The notes below the pieces were generated by a model. It was not told the DNA's origin. It worked only from the letters and a program-made list of their open reading frames with translations, and searched no databases. Positions 7,516 through 16,000 of a stretch of DNA of 16,935 nucleotides are shown one piece after another. Numbering within the stretch: position 1 is the first letter of the stretch; every line of letters begins with the position of its first letter. Source of the stretch: Verrucomicrobia bacterium UBA6354 (lineage in GTDB: Bacteria > Verrucomicrobiota > Kiritimatiellia > RFP12 > UBA1067); contig DJRS01000062.1 in the NCBI GenBank assembly GCA_002440145.1, forward strand, positions 1-16,935, read 5' to 3'. A program made the translations under genes and the position numbers.

Positions 7516-7535
7516 ATGCCTCAGTCGTTTGGCTG

Positions 7536-7609
7536 GCGGGCGTAGCTCAATGGCAGAGCGTCGGCCTTCCAAGCCGATGACGAGGGTTCGATTCCCTTCG
7601 CCCGCTCCA
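7536..7609 (+). tRNA. tRNA-Gly, anticodon TCC
   Basis: A 74-base cloverleaf. Acceptor GCGGGCG (7536-7542) pairs with CGCCCGC (7599-7605), the discriminator is T and CCA is encoded. The anticodon arm is TCGGC-CTTCCAA-GCCGA, so the anticodon TCC reads GGA. The T arm contains GGTTCGATTCC. It is the first gene of a rightward tRNA cluster. Confidence 0.97.
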
Positions 7610-7616
7610 ATCGCGG

Positions 7617-7702
7617 GCCAGAGTGGCGTAATGGCAGCCGCAGCAGACTCAAAATCTGCCGTACGCAAGTACGTGAGGGTTCGAGTCCCTCCTCTGGCAC
7701 CA
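7617..7702 (+). tRNA. tRNA-Leu, anticodon CAA
   Basis: An 86-base class II tRNA with a long variable arm (CGTACGCAAGTACG). Acceptor GCCAGAG (7617-7623) pairs with CTCTGGC (7692-7698), followed by A and an encoded CCA. The anticodon arm GCAGA-CTCAAAA-TCTGC gives CAA, which reads TTG. It starts 7 bases after tRNA-Gly. Confidence 0.97.
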
Positions 7703-7726
7703 AGCGCAAGCTGGGCGCATGACAAT

Positions 7727-7816
7727 GGAGAGATGTCCGAGTGGTCGATGGTGCAACCTTGGAAAGGTTGTGTGGGCGCAAGTCCACCGAGGGTTCGAAT
7801 CCCTCTCTCTCCGCCA
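7727..7816 (+). tRNA. tRNA-Ser, anticodon GGA
   Basis: A 90-base class II tRNA. Acceptor GGAGAGA (7727-7733) pairs with TCTCTCC (7806-7812), the discriminator is G and CCA is encoded. The anticodon arm CAACC-TTGGAAA-GGTTG gives GGA, which reads TCC and TCT. The variable arm is TGTGGGCGCAAGTCCACC. It lies 24 bases after tRNA-Leu and 13 bases before tilS. Confidence 0.97.
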
Positions 7817-7829
7817 ATAATTCTCCAAA

Positions 7830-8519
7830 ATGAGAGTAAACCGTTCAATTTTGCCGTCTGGACGCATAGGTCTCGCCGTTTCGGGCGGGGCCGACTCGGT
7901 TGCGCTCGCTTTTCTGCTCACCAAGGGCGGCAAGAAGAAGAATGCCGCCCAGCGCTTCGTCGTCTTGCATGTGGACCACGGCCTGCGGGAGGAATCCAAG
8001 GAAGAATACCGCTTTGTGCGCAATTTGGCGAAGCGACTGGGGATCCCGTTCAAGGGCATCCATGCCCACGTCTGCCGCAACCGCGGCGAATCGCTTGAGA
8101 TGGCCGCGCGGCGCGTGCGGCTGGCGTTTTTCGCGGACTGCACGCAAAAGTTCGGTCTGGAAGCCATTGCGACAGGGCATCATATGGACGACGTGGCGGA
8201 AACCTTCCTCATGCGCATTCGCCGAGCCTCGGGGCCGGAAGGACTTGCCGGCATAAAAGAAACCTCATCGGTAGGGTCTGTCCGTTTCGTGCGTCCGCTT
8301 CTCGGCTGCCGCGACCGGGAACTCAAAGACTATTTGCGCAAATATGGCGAGGAATGGCGCGAAGACGCGTCAAACGGAGACATCTCGATAGAACGCAACA
8401 AAGTGCGCCATAAAGTCGTTCCCTATCTGGAAAAAGTGCTCGACCCTAAGCTGGTCGAGCACATATTCAAAATTTCCGGGTTGTTGAACGCCGCGTCTAC
8501 TTTCCGCAAGCAGCCTTGA
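7830..8519 (+). CDS. tilS: tRNA(Ile)-lysidine synthase, short form (catalytic domain only)
   Basis: TilS ligates lysine to C34 of the CAU-anticodon isoleucine tRNA, changing both its codon reading and its charging. The 229-residue protein has the N-type ATP pyrophosphatase P-loop SGGADS (18-23), HVDHGLR (47-53), GHHMDDVAET (116-125) and the late RNKVRHKVVPYLE block (189-201) typical of TilS. It stops about 28 residues after that block, so the downstream helical and C-terminal tRNA-binding domains of the longer bacterial enzymes are missing. The start at 7830 is only 13 bases after the encoded CCA of tRNA-Ser and has no Shine-Dalgarno sequence. The last 23 bases overlap the 3' end of the convergent SGNH gene, and that gene's terminator lies within its codons. 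It is probably functional because all catalytic motifs are intact, though TtcA-like specificity is a remote alternative. Confidence 0.88.
   Translation: MRVNRSILPSGRIGLAVSGGADSVALAFLLTKGGKKKNAAQRFVVLHVDHGLREESKEEYRFVRNLAKRLGIPFKGIHAHVCRNRGESLEMAARRVRLAFFADCTQKFGLEAIATGHHMDDVAETFLMRIRRASGPEGLAGIKETSSVGSVRFVRPLLGCRDRELKDYLRKYGEEWREDASNGDISIERNKVRHKVVPYLEKVLDPKLVEHIFKISGLLNAASTFRKQP
8431..8462 (-). terminator. Intrinsic terminator of the secA operon, inside the tilS coding region
   Basis: GTGCTCGACC (8436-8445) and GGTCGAGCAC (8453-8462) form a perfect 10-bp stem around a 7-base loop. In the leftward transcript the stem is followed at once by TTTTT (8435-8431). It lies 34 bases downstream of the SGNH stop codon and so closes the leftward operon, while on the other strand the same bases encode codons around residues 201-211 of TilS. 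Confidence 0.9.
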
Positions 8520-9951
8520 AGTAGGGGCGCACCGCCTCGGTCCAGATGGCATAGCCCGCAGCGTTCGGATGCAGACGGTCGGACATAATCCACTTCACGT
8601 CGCCGTCCTTGTCCAGAAACTTCGCCGTGAAGTCCACCCAAACAATCTTGTCGCCATCCGCATAGCCGCGGATGATCTCATTGACTTTCTCGTTCTTTTT
8701 GCGAGCCTCTTCGCCCGGCTGCGCACGCGGGAAGACAGGCAACAGCAGGACTTTGGCCTGCGGCTGTTTGCGGGCGATCGTTTCCAGCACGCGCTTCACG
8801 CCTGCGGCCGTATCCTCCGGACGGTTCCCCTGGTTGTTCGTGCCGATCATCAGCATCACGCATTTCGCTTTGTAACCGTCCAATTCACCGTTTTCTCCGC
8901 GCCAGACGAGATGTTCCGTGCGGTCGCCCGAATAGCCGATGTTGAGGATGGAGTAGGTCTTGCGCAATTCAGCGAGCTGTTCGCGTCCCTCTCCGTCCCA
9001 GTTGTGCGTGATGGAGTCGCCGAAGAATACGAGGTCTATTGCTCCCTTTGAATCGACGATCTGGTTGCGATTGTTCAGAAGCCGATCGAGCCACCAGTCT
9101 TGGGCGCCATAGCCTTCATTGCGGATGCGCGAGACGGGATAGACCGTCGAAAGCTCGTCCATGCGTACGTTTTCGCGGGTCACGCGCGAAGGAAAAAGGT
9201 TCACCGGCGACGGCAGGCGTCCGTCGGAAAGCGCATAGTCGATATAGGGCTTGAGAGCCGCAAACCAAATCTCGTAGCCGATTTCCGACGGATGCAGCCT
9301 GTCGGGGAAGTACTCGGACGAGAGCAACCCGTCCGCCGTCAGGAATCGGTCGTTGAAATCGATCCAGAAGATGGTCTTCCCATCGCAAAACTTGCGGATT
9401 TCCTTGTTCACGATCTCGTTGCGGATGCGGCAGGCGTCCGAAACGTCGCGCCCGCGCGGGAATATCGGCAGAAGGCCGACAAGCGCCTTGGGTTGCTTGG
9501 CGCGAATTTTGTCCAGAACGGCGCGGATGCCGAGGATGGTGTCGGCCGGCGGCTCCTCCGCGAACGGGAAGTGCCCGGTATTGTTCGTGCCGATCATGAG
9601 AAAGACCGCCTTGGCTTCGTAGCCGTCCAATTCGCCGTTCTCGAGACGCCACAGGACATGTTCCGTACGGTCGGCAGCCGTGCCGAGGTTGAGCATCCGG
9701 GAATCGCCTTCCGAGAGATGCGCCGCCGCGACACGCTTTCCGGCGTGTTCCCACAAGTGCGTAATCGAATCGCCGATGAAGACGACTTTCGCGCCGCCTT
9801 TCGCGACGGCGGACATTTTTTCCGCGTGGCGCTTCATCTGCCAGCAGTTCGGGTCATCGTTCCACTTCGCGGGCGTGACGGCGCGAATGGCGCCAAAGGA
9901 TGTCGCGGACAGGCAGGACGCCGCGACGCAAAAGAGTCCGAATCTTTTCAT
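8497..9951 (-). CDS. Secreted protein with two tandem SGNH/GDSL hydrolase domains
   Basis: A 484-residue protein with a signal peptide (MKRFGLFCVAASCLSATSFGA) followed by two homologous SGNH domains. Domain 1 has GDSITHLW (Ser62), GTNN (121-124) and DRLHP (Asp217, His220). Domain 2 has GDSITHNW (Ser313), GTNN (370-373) and DRLHP (Asp458, His461). Both also share DRTEH, ENGELDGY and LP-x-FPR segments, so the two halves arose by duplication, and both catalytic sets look intact. The SGNH fold removes acyl groups, often acetyl from sugars; PAF-acetylhydrolase-like members match this motif style. The start at 9951 has AAAGGAATCC upstream and gives the signal peptide at once. It lies 22 bases after the GH31 gene, which suggests joint action on acylated glycans outside the cytoplasm. 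The exact substrate is unknown. Confidence 0.88.
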   Translation of the reverse strand: MKRFGLFCVAASCLSATSFGAIRAVTPAKWNDDPNCWQMKRHAEKMSAVAKGGAKVVFIGDSITHLWEHAGKRVAAAHLSEGDSRMLNLGTAADRTEHVLWRLENGELDGYEAKAVFLMIGTNNTGHFPFAEEPPADTILGIRAVLDKIRAKQPKALVGLLPIFPRGRDVSDACRIRNEIVNKEIRKFCDGKTIFWIDFNDRFLTADGLLSSEYFPDRLHPSEIGYEIWFAALKPYIDYALSDGRLPSPVNLFPSRVTRENVRMDELSTVYPVSRIRNEGYGAQDWWLDRLLNNRNQIVDSKGAIDLVFFGDSITHNWDGEGREQLAELRKTYSILNIGYSGDRTEHLVWRGENGELDGYKAKCVMLMIGTNNQGNRPEDTAAGVKRVLETIARKQPQAKVLLLPVFPRAQPGEEARKKNEKVNEIIRGYADGDKIVWVDFTAKFLDKDGDVKWIMSDRLHPNAAGYAIWTEAVRPYFKAACGK

Positions 9952-9973
9952 TTGAGGATTCCTTTCAAGGCAG

Positions 9974-11599
9974 TCAGAACAGTTTCGCGCCTTTGCGGAC
10001 AAGGTAGGGCAGACGGCTGATGGGCGTCGCCATCTCGATTCTTGCGGGTCCGGCGACGGTTTGCCCGTCATCGCTTACCCACTCGCCCGGCGGAACGGCC
10101 ACCATGCGCGACGTCGCGCCCTTGACCGTCTGCGGGGCAACCACCAGATCGTCCCCCATCATGAACTGGTCCGTAACGGTTTCCCACCCATTCCCGGGGA
10201 ATGCATATTCCATGGCGCGCAGCATCGGTTCTCCCGTCTTCGCCGATTCTTCGGCCACGCGAAGGATGTAGGGCGTGAACTTCATGCGCAGCCACGCCGC
10301 GTCCCGCACGGCCTTCAAGTCCTCTCCCTTCAACAGGCGCCAAGGCGCGGCGGAGAACTGCATCATGGGCGCGAGGGCGTGCACCTGGGCACTGCGCACG
10401 AAGATTTCCGGATCGTACGGGAAAGGCGCCGCCGGCGTGAAAGCGTTCCACTGTCCCGAACCGATCATGTCCGGACAGACGAACGGATAGCCGAGAAGCC
10501 CGGCCTGGATCATGTCCGGGACGAGTGCCTGCACGGCCGCCCAGCTGTGGTCCTTGTCGCACAGGCGCTGCACGAGCGGCTGGCCGCCCATCTTGAAACA
10601 CGCGCGATATTCATTGAGGGGGAATTGAAGACCTATTTTCGCGTACGCCTCGCAGAGTTCGGAAGGCGACGCCTTCTCGTGCGTCGTGTAGGGCGCCGGA
10701 TATTCGTCCATGTCGCCGGCGTCCAGCTTGAAGCCGTCCACGCCGTAGTCGGTCTGCAGGCGTTTCAGCTCGCGCGCAAACCACGCCGCGCCGAGCGGAC
10801 TCGTAAAGTCAAGGATGGCGCTCTTGCCGTTCCACCAGCGGACGGGCTTCGGGTCGCCGGGCTTCTCGCAGATCAGACCGCCGCGCTTTGTACGCACGCC
10901 GGCGTCCAGCATGCCAAACGCCATTTCGCGGTAGCCGGGCGAGTCCATCGAGACAAAGGGGCAGACCCACAGCATGACCTTCCAATCCGCCGCGTGCAGC
11001 TTGTCGACCATCTCTTTCGGATTGCCGAACCGCCGCGGATCGAATTGCCAGATGCCATAGCCGAACTGCCACGTGTCGTCGATCATCAATACGCCGCCCG
11101 TAGGGAATCCGTTCTCGCCGATTGCGCGCGCGTACGCGAGAATGTCCTTCTCGTTCTGGTTGTAGGTCAGCTCGACCCACGTGTTCCACTGGGGTTTGGC
11201 GAAAAGTGCGCGGTCGGGCAGCTTGCCCGAAGCCGGAAAATGCCGCGTCGCGGCGTCACGGAACGCTTCGCGCAGCGTCGTGCCCGCCTGCACCAGCTTG
11301 ATGGGCGCCTCGCCCGTCAAGCGGATCTCGCCATTCGCCACCTCGCAGGCAAACGCCGCATCGCTCCAAATGTAGCGCCCTTTCGTGGAAAGCAGGAACG
11401 GAACCGCCTGATTGGAGTAGTTGTTCGAACGGATGTCGAATTTGAGCGCCGGCGTACGCAAGCCGTAAGGCGCTTTCGCGCCGAATGTCGTGGCGCCGCC
11501 AAACCAGCCTTCGCCTTCCAGCACGGGCACGGTCAGGATTTCTGCTTGTGCGGCGTGGCCCAGCGCCAGGCAAGCCGCGAACAGTGTCAATTTCTTCAT
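9974..11599 (-). CDS. Secreted glycoside hydrolase family 31 enzyme (alpha-glycosidase)
   Basis: A 541-residue protein with a signal peptide (MKKLTLFAACLALGHAAQA) followed by a GH31-type (beta/alpha)8 catalytic domain. Recognisable parts are WNTWVELTYNQ (138-148), the MIDDTWQ strand (172-178), WKVMLWVCPFVS (206-217), the nucleophile region DGFKLDAGD (288-296; Asp293 is the likely nucleophile) and CPDMIGSGQWN (375-385; Asp377 is the likely acid/base). A C-terminal beta domain (about 475-541) ends it. The KLDAGD and PDMIG forms resemble the MYORG/alpha-galactosidase-like branch more than the classical alpha-glucosidases, but substrate cannot be fixed from this. The start at 11599 has AAAGGGAA upstream. 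It lies 33 bases after the metallophosphoesterase gene and 22 before the SGNH gene. Confidence 0.87.
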   Translation of the reverse strand: MKKLTLFAACLALGHAAQAEILTVPVLEGEGWFGGATTFGAKAPYGLRTPALKFDIRSNNYSNQAVPFLLSTKGRYIWSDAAFACEVANGEIRLTGEAPIKLVQAGTTLREAFRDAATRHFPASGKLPDRALFAKPQWNTWVELTYNQNEKDILAYARAIGENGFPTGGVLMIDDTWQFGYGIWQFDPRRFGNPKEMVDKLHAADWKVMLWVCPFVSMDSPGYREMAFGMLDAGVRTKRGGLICEKPGDPKPVRWWNGKSAILDFTSPLGAAWFARELKRLQTDYGVDGFKLDAGDMDEYPAPYTTHEKASPSELCEAYAKIGLQFPLNEYRACFKMGGQPLVQRLCDKDHSWAAVQALVPDMIQAGLLGYPFVCPDMIGSGQWNAFTPAAPFPYDPEIFVRSAQVHALAPMMQFSAAPWRLLKGEDLKAVRDAAWLRMKFTPYILRVAEESAKTGEPMLRAMEYAFPGNGWETVTDQFMMGDDLVVAPQTVKGATSRMVAVPPGEWVSDDGQTVAGPARIEMATPISRLPYLVRKGAKLF

Positions 11600-11632
11600 G
11601 GGTTTCCCTTTCAGTTTGAATTGGTCCAAGTG

Positions 11633-12364
11633 TCATTCGCCAAGCGCCAGGCGTTGCGCCAGGCGTTCGGGCAGCCCCGCCGCGCGGATCCGCTCCTGCG
11701 CCGCGGCGATATCGTAATCGAGCCGGCGAAAACGGATGCTGCGCGTCTTCGGGTCGTAGATCACATAGGCGGCGCGGGGATCGCCGTCGCGCGGCTGGCC
11801 CACCGACCCGACGTTGATGAAGTATTTGCGCCCCGGGCAGAGCTGCAGATCCTGCGGATCTATCCGAAAGACGCCATCCATTTTCTTCTCGTAGACCATG
11901 GGGCAGTGCGTGTGCCCATGGAAGCAAACGGGGGTTTTCTGCTGGACAAAGTTCGCCGCCGCCTCGTAGTTGTCGAAGACGTAGCCGAAGTTCTCGGGGC
12001 GGTCCATCGTCGCATGCACGAGCGTCAGACCCATGAACGCGACGGAGAACGGCAAACCCTGCAGCCAGGCCAGATCGCCCTCCGAAAGCTGCCCGCGCGA
12101 CCAGCGGATGACGGCCGCCGCGTTGGGCTGGAAGTCGTTCAGGTTCTGCGCCGAAGAAATATAGTGGTCGTGATTGCCCTTCACGACCGGACAGCCCAAA
12201 TCGCGGATTGCCCGGACGCATTCGTTCGGGCAGGCATTGTACCCGACAACATCGCCCGTGCACAGAAAGTCCGTTACGCCTTCTTTTCGGCAGTCGTCCA
12301 GCACGGCCTCGAGCGCATCGAGATTCGCGTGAATGTCGCCCAGGATGGCAATGCGTCTTTCCAT
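11633..12364 (-). CDS. Metallophosphoesterase (calcineurin-like, YfcE/MPP family)
   Basis: A 243-residue binuclear metallophosphoesterase without signal peptide. The metal-binding motifs are in order: GDIHAN (Asp10, His12), GDVVGY (Asp38), GNHD (Asn64, His65), LVHAT (His117) and HGHTH (His149, His151), followed by the family-typical INVGSVGQPRDGDPRAAYVIYD segment. It would hydrolyse phosphomono- or diesters in the cytoplasm, but the substrate is unknown. The start at 12364 lies 3 bases after the ispD stop, so it is translated from the same message. Its position between ispD and the secreted hydrolases does not by itself indicate a pathway. Confidence 0.9.
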   Translation of the reverse strand: MERRIAILGDIHANLDALEAVLDDCRKEGVTDFLCTGDVVGYNACPNECVRAIRDLGCPVVKGNHDHYISSAQNLNDFQPNAAAVIRWSRGQLSEGDLAWLQGLPFSVAFMGLTLVHATMDRPENFGYVFDNYEAAANFVQQKTPVCFHGHTHCPMVYEKKMDGVFRIDPQDLQLCPGRKYFINVGSVGQPRDGDPRAAYVIYDPKTRSIRFRRLDYDIAAAQERIRAAGLPERLAQRLALGE

Positions 12365-12367
12365 GGC

Positions 12368-13033
12368 CTACTTGAGGATCGCCGCCGCCAACTGCAAATC
12401 CTCGGCGGTGGTTATCTTGAAGTTCGGTTTGTTGTTCTCGATGACGCGCACGACCTCGCCCGCCAGCTCCACGGCCTGGCAGTCATCCGAGACCTCCTCC
12501 TTCAACGCGGCGTAGGCCTTGCGCAGAACGCCCATCTGAAAGCCCTGCGGGGTCTGCGCAGACCAAAGCTTCGAGCGGTCTTCCGTGCCGGCGACGATAA
12601 CGCCTTTGGGCACGCGCTTGAGGGTGTCCGTCACGCGGCGGGCAAGCGTGACGGCCGGCTGGCGTTTGACCGCCGCCACAACCTCCGAAATCGTTTCGGA
12701 CGCGATGCACGGCCGCGCGCCGTCATGCACGAGCACGTAGCGCGTATCGAGTTCGCAGGCCTCGAGTCCCGCCTTGACGGAGTCCTGCCTGCGCGCACCG
12801 CCCGCCACGATCTTGTCCAGCTTGGAGATGCCGAACATCTTGACCACGGCTTTGGAAGCCATGATCTGGTCCTTGCGCACCACGAGAACGATGCGGTCGA
12901 TGTCTGCGCAACGTTCGAACGCCAAGAGCGACCAGGCGATGACAGGCTTGTTCACGAGAGAGAGGAACGCCTTGTCGATTCCGGCTCCCATGCGGGTCGA
13001 GCGCCCCGCCGCGACGATGATTGCAGTTGTCAT
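12368..13033 (-). CDS. ispD: 2-C-methyl-D-erythritol 4-phosphate cytidylyltransferase
   Basis: IspD joins CTP and MEP to form CDP-methylerythritol in the non-mevalonate isoprenoid pathway. The 221-residue protein has the CTP-binding AAGRSTRMG (8-16) with Lys21, then GGARRQDSV (78-86), HDGARP (103-108), SAQTPQGF (158-165) and the C-terminal NFKITTAEDL (204-213). All are characteristic and the length is normal. The start at 13033 has GGAAGGAATC upstream and overlaps the secA stop as ATGA, so it is translationally coupled to secA. IspF, often next to or fused with IspD, is not in this window. Confidence 0.94.
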   Translation of the reverse strand: MTTAIIVAAGRSTRMGAGIDKAFLSLVNKPVIAWSLLAFERCADIDRIVLVVRKDQIMASKAVVKMFGISKLDKIVAGGARRQDSVKAGLEACELDTRYVLVHDGARPCIASETISEVVAAVKRQPAVTLARRVTDTLKRVPKGVIVAGTEDRSKLWSAQTPQGFQMGVLRKAYAALKEEVSDDCQAVELAGEVVRVIENNKPNFKITTAEDLQLAAAILK

Positions 13034-16000
13034 ATTTGATTCCTTCCACAGCACTTTTTATACTTTTTGCCCGAGCCGCAGGGGCAGGGGTCGTTCCGTC
13101 CGGCCATCCCTTGCGCAGGTTGCGCAGGCCGCGGCGCCATTGCGCGCACGGGCGTCGACATCATGGACGCGAAAACGTCGGCGACGGCCTTCTTGTTGTC
13201 GGCATGTCTCGCCCCGGGCGCGCACGGGATTTCGGCGGGCGCCGGCCGGACAGGCTGTTCTTCCCGCGGCCCGTCCAGCGAGACGGCATCTTCGTTCGTC
13301 TGGGCGCGCGCTTTCGCCGCCTCCATCTCCGCCAGCATCCGCCGCAGATTCGTCATCGTCGTCGAGCGGAATTCGCTCGAGACGACTTTCGTCTTGATGG
13401 ACGCCATCAGCCGTTCGAACATGGCGAACGCCTCTTTCTTGTACTCGATGAGCGGATCGCGCTGTCCATAGGCCCGCAGGTTGACGCCCTGGCGCAAGTC
13501 GTCCATCGCCCGCAGGTAATCCTGCCACTCGCGGTCGATGACGCCCAGGAAAACGCCGCGCTCCATGAGCGGCAGGATCTCGGGGTCCTCGCCTTCGCAC
13601 TTCGTCTCGTATGCCTCTTTTACGCGCCCGAAGACGAGGTCGCCCGCGGCGGTAGGATTGCCCAGAAGCGGCTTCAGCTCCTCTTCCGTCACCGTCACGG
13701 GGAACGTCACGCCAAGCCAATTCAGGAAATCCAGCGGCAGACCGTCCTTCTCGCTCGCCAGATACCGTTCGCACTGCGTCCGCACGAGATCGTTCATGAC
13801 GTCCAGGATCGTGCCGTGCACCGTCGCCGCGTCGCCCGTCAGGATCGTTCCGCGCAATTCGTAGACGATCGCGCGTTGCTTGTTCATGACGTCGTCGTAC
13901 TCGAGCGTGCGCTTGCGCACCGCGTAATGCTGCTGTTCGACGCGCCGCTGGGCGGTTTCGACGGACCGGTTGAGCCACTTGTGCTCCATGACCTCGCCTT
14001 CCTGCAGTCCGAGCCGTTGCATGATGCCCGAGATGCGCTGAGAGCCGAAGAGTCGCATGAGCTGGTCTTCGAGCGAAATGAAGAACTGCGACGAGCCGGG
14101 GTCTCCCTGGCGCGAGCAGCGTCCGCGCAGCTGGCGGTCGATGCGCCGCGATTCGTGCCGTTCGGACCCGATGACGTGCAGGCCGCCCAGTTCGCGCACG
14201 CCCTCGCCCAGCTTGATGTCCGTGCCGCGGCCGGCCATGTTCGTCGCGATCGTCACGGCGCCCTTCCGGCCCGCGAGCGCCACAATCTCCGCTTCGCGCG
14301 CATGGTTCTTCGCGTTGAGCACCTCGTGCGGGATGTGCGCCATCTTCAGCATGCGCGAGAGAACCTCGCTCGTGTCGACCGTCACCGTGCCGAGCAGAAC
14401 GGGCTGCCCCTTCGCATGGCGGTTGGCGATGTCGGCGATGATCGCTTTGAACTTCTCGCGCTGCGTGCGGTAGATCTGGTCGTTGCCGTCGACGCGGTTG
14501 ACGGGCTTGTTGGTCGGAATCGACACCACGTCCAGCTTGTAGATGTCCTTGAATTCGCGCGCCTCCGTCTCGGCCGTGCCCGTCATGCCCGAGAGCTTTT
14601 TGTAGAGGCGGAAGTAGTTCTGGATCGTGATGGTCGCCAGCGTCTGCGATTCCTTCTCGATTTCCACGCCTTCCTTGGCCTCGACAGCCTGGTGAAGGCC
14701 GTCGCTCCACCGGCGCCCCGGCAGCACGCGCCCCGTGAATTCGTCGACGATGTAGACGTGGTTGTCCTGGACGACGTAGTCCACGTCCTTCTCGTAGAGG
14801 CAGTACGCCCGCAAAAGCTGGTTCACGACGTGCACCCGGTCGCTCTTTTCCATGAACGCCGTCTGTATCGCGCGGCGCTTTTCGACCCGTTCCGCCTCCG
14901 TCAGCGTCTTGTCGCCGTCCACCGCGCTCATCTGCGCGGCCAGGTCGGGCAGGACGAACAGCGTCGGGTCCTGCGGGCAGATCTTCTCGCACCCCTTGTC
15001 CGTCAGCGACACCTCGCGCGTGCGCTCGTCGATCGTGAAGTAGAGCCGCCCCTTCAGTTCGTGCGCGTACTCGCGCCGCATTTCGGAGAGCATCTGCATC
15101 TCGCCGTCCTCGTGGATCTTGCGGATCTCCGGATTCTCCAGGAGGTGCAGGAGCTGCTTGTGCTTCGGCATGGAGTGGTAGACCATGTAGAGGCGGTCGC
15201 GCACCTTGTCCAGATCCTTCGCCTCCCACGCTTTTTTCGCCTCCTGCACCAGTTCGTTGCACTGCGCCGTCTGCACCCGCACGATCGAGTCCACCAGCGG
15301 ACGCAACTGCTGGTACACGTGGCTCGTGGACATCGTCGCCGGACCCGAAATGATCAGCGGCGTGCGCGCCTCGTCGATCAAAATGGAATCCACTTCGTCC
15401 ACGATCGCGAAATAGTGTCCGTTCTGCACGACTTGGGAGGGATCCTGCGCCATGCCGTTGTCGCGCAGGTAGTCGAAGCCGAATTCGCTGTTCGTGCCGT
15501 AGGTTATGTCGCAGGCGTATTGCGCGCGCCGTTCGGCGGAGTCCATCGAATTCTGGATGCACCCGACCGTCAGGCCGAGGTACCGGTACAGGTGGCCCAT
15601 CCACGTCGCGTCGCGCTTCGCCAGATAGTCGTTTACCGTCACGAGCTGGACGTTTTTGCCCGTCAGCGCGTTCAGGTAGAGCGGCAGGGTCGCCACCAGC
15701 GTCTTGCCTTCGCCCGTCTGCATCTCGGCGATCTTGCCCTGGTGCAGGACGATGCCGCCCAGAAGCTGCACGTCGAACGGCACCATGTTCCACGTCAGCG
15801 TATGCCCGCAGACTTCCTCCGTCGTGCCGACCAGGTGCCGACACGCGTTCTTCACGAGCGCGAACGCCTCCGGCAGGAGATCGTCCAGCGACTCGCCCTT
15901 CGCAACCCGTTCGCGGAACGCCGCCGTCATCTTGGGGAAGTCTTCATCAGAGAAGTTCTTCTTCTGATATTCTTCCTCGATGCGGTTGATCTGACGCACC

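Larger units (their letters stand above)
7242..7535. other. Divergent intergenic region between thrC operon and tRNA-tilS operon
   Basis: About 290 bases with no convincing gene on either strand. It contains the thrC extended -10, a two-copy direct repeat, two competing hairpins and the tRNA-operon promoter, each listed separately. Base composition is clearly more AT-rich than the flanking genes, as expected for a regulatory region. Confidence 0.7.

Noticed and set aside
10061..13039. Plus-strand open frame of about 992 codons opposite GH31, the phosphoesterase and ispD
   Set aside because: It runs opposite three well-supported genes and has no motif, signal or ribosome site. It is a codon-bias shadow.
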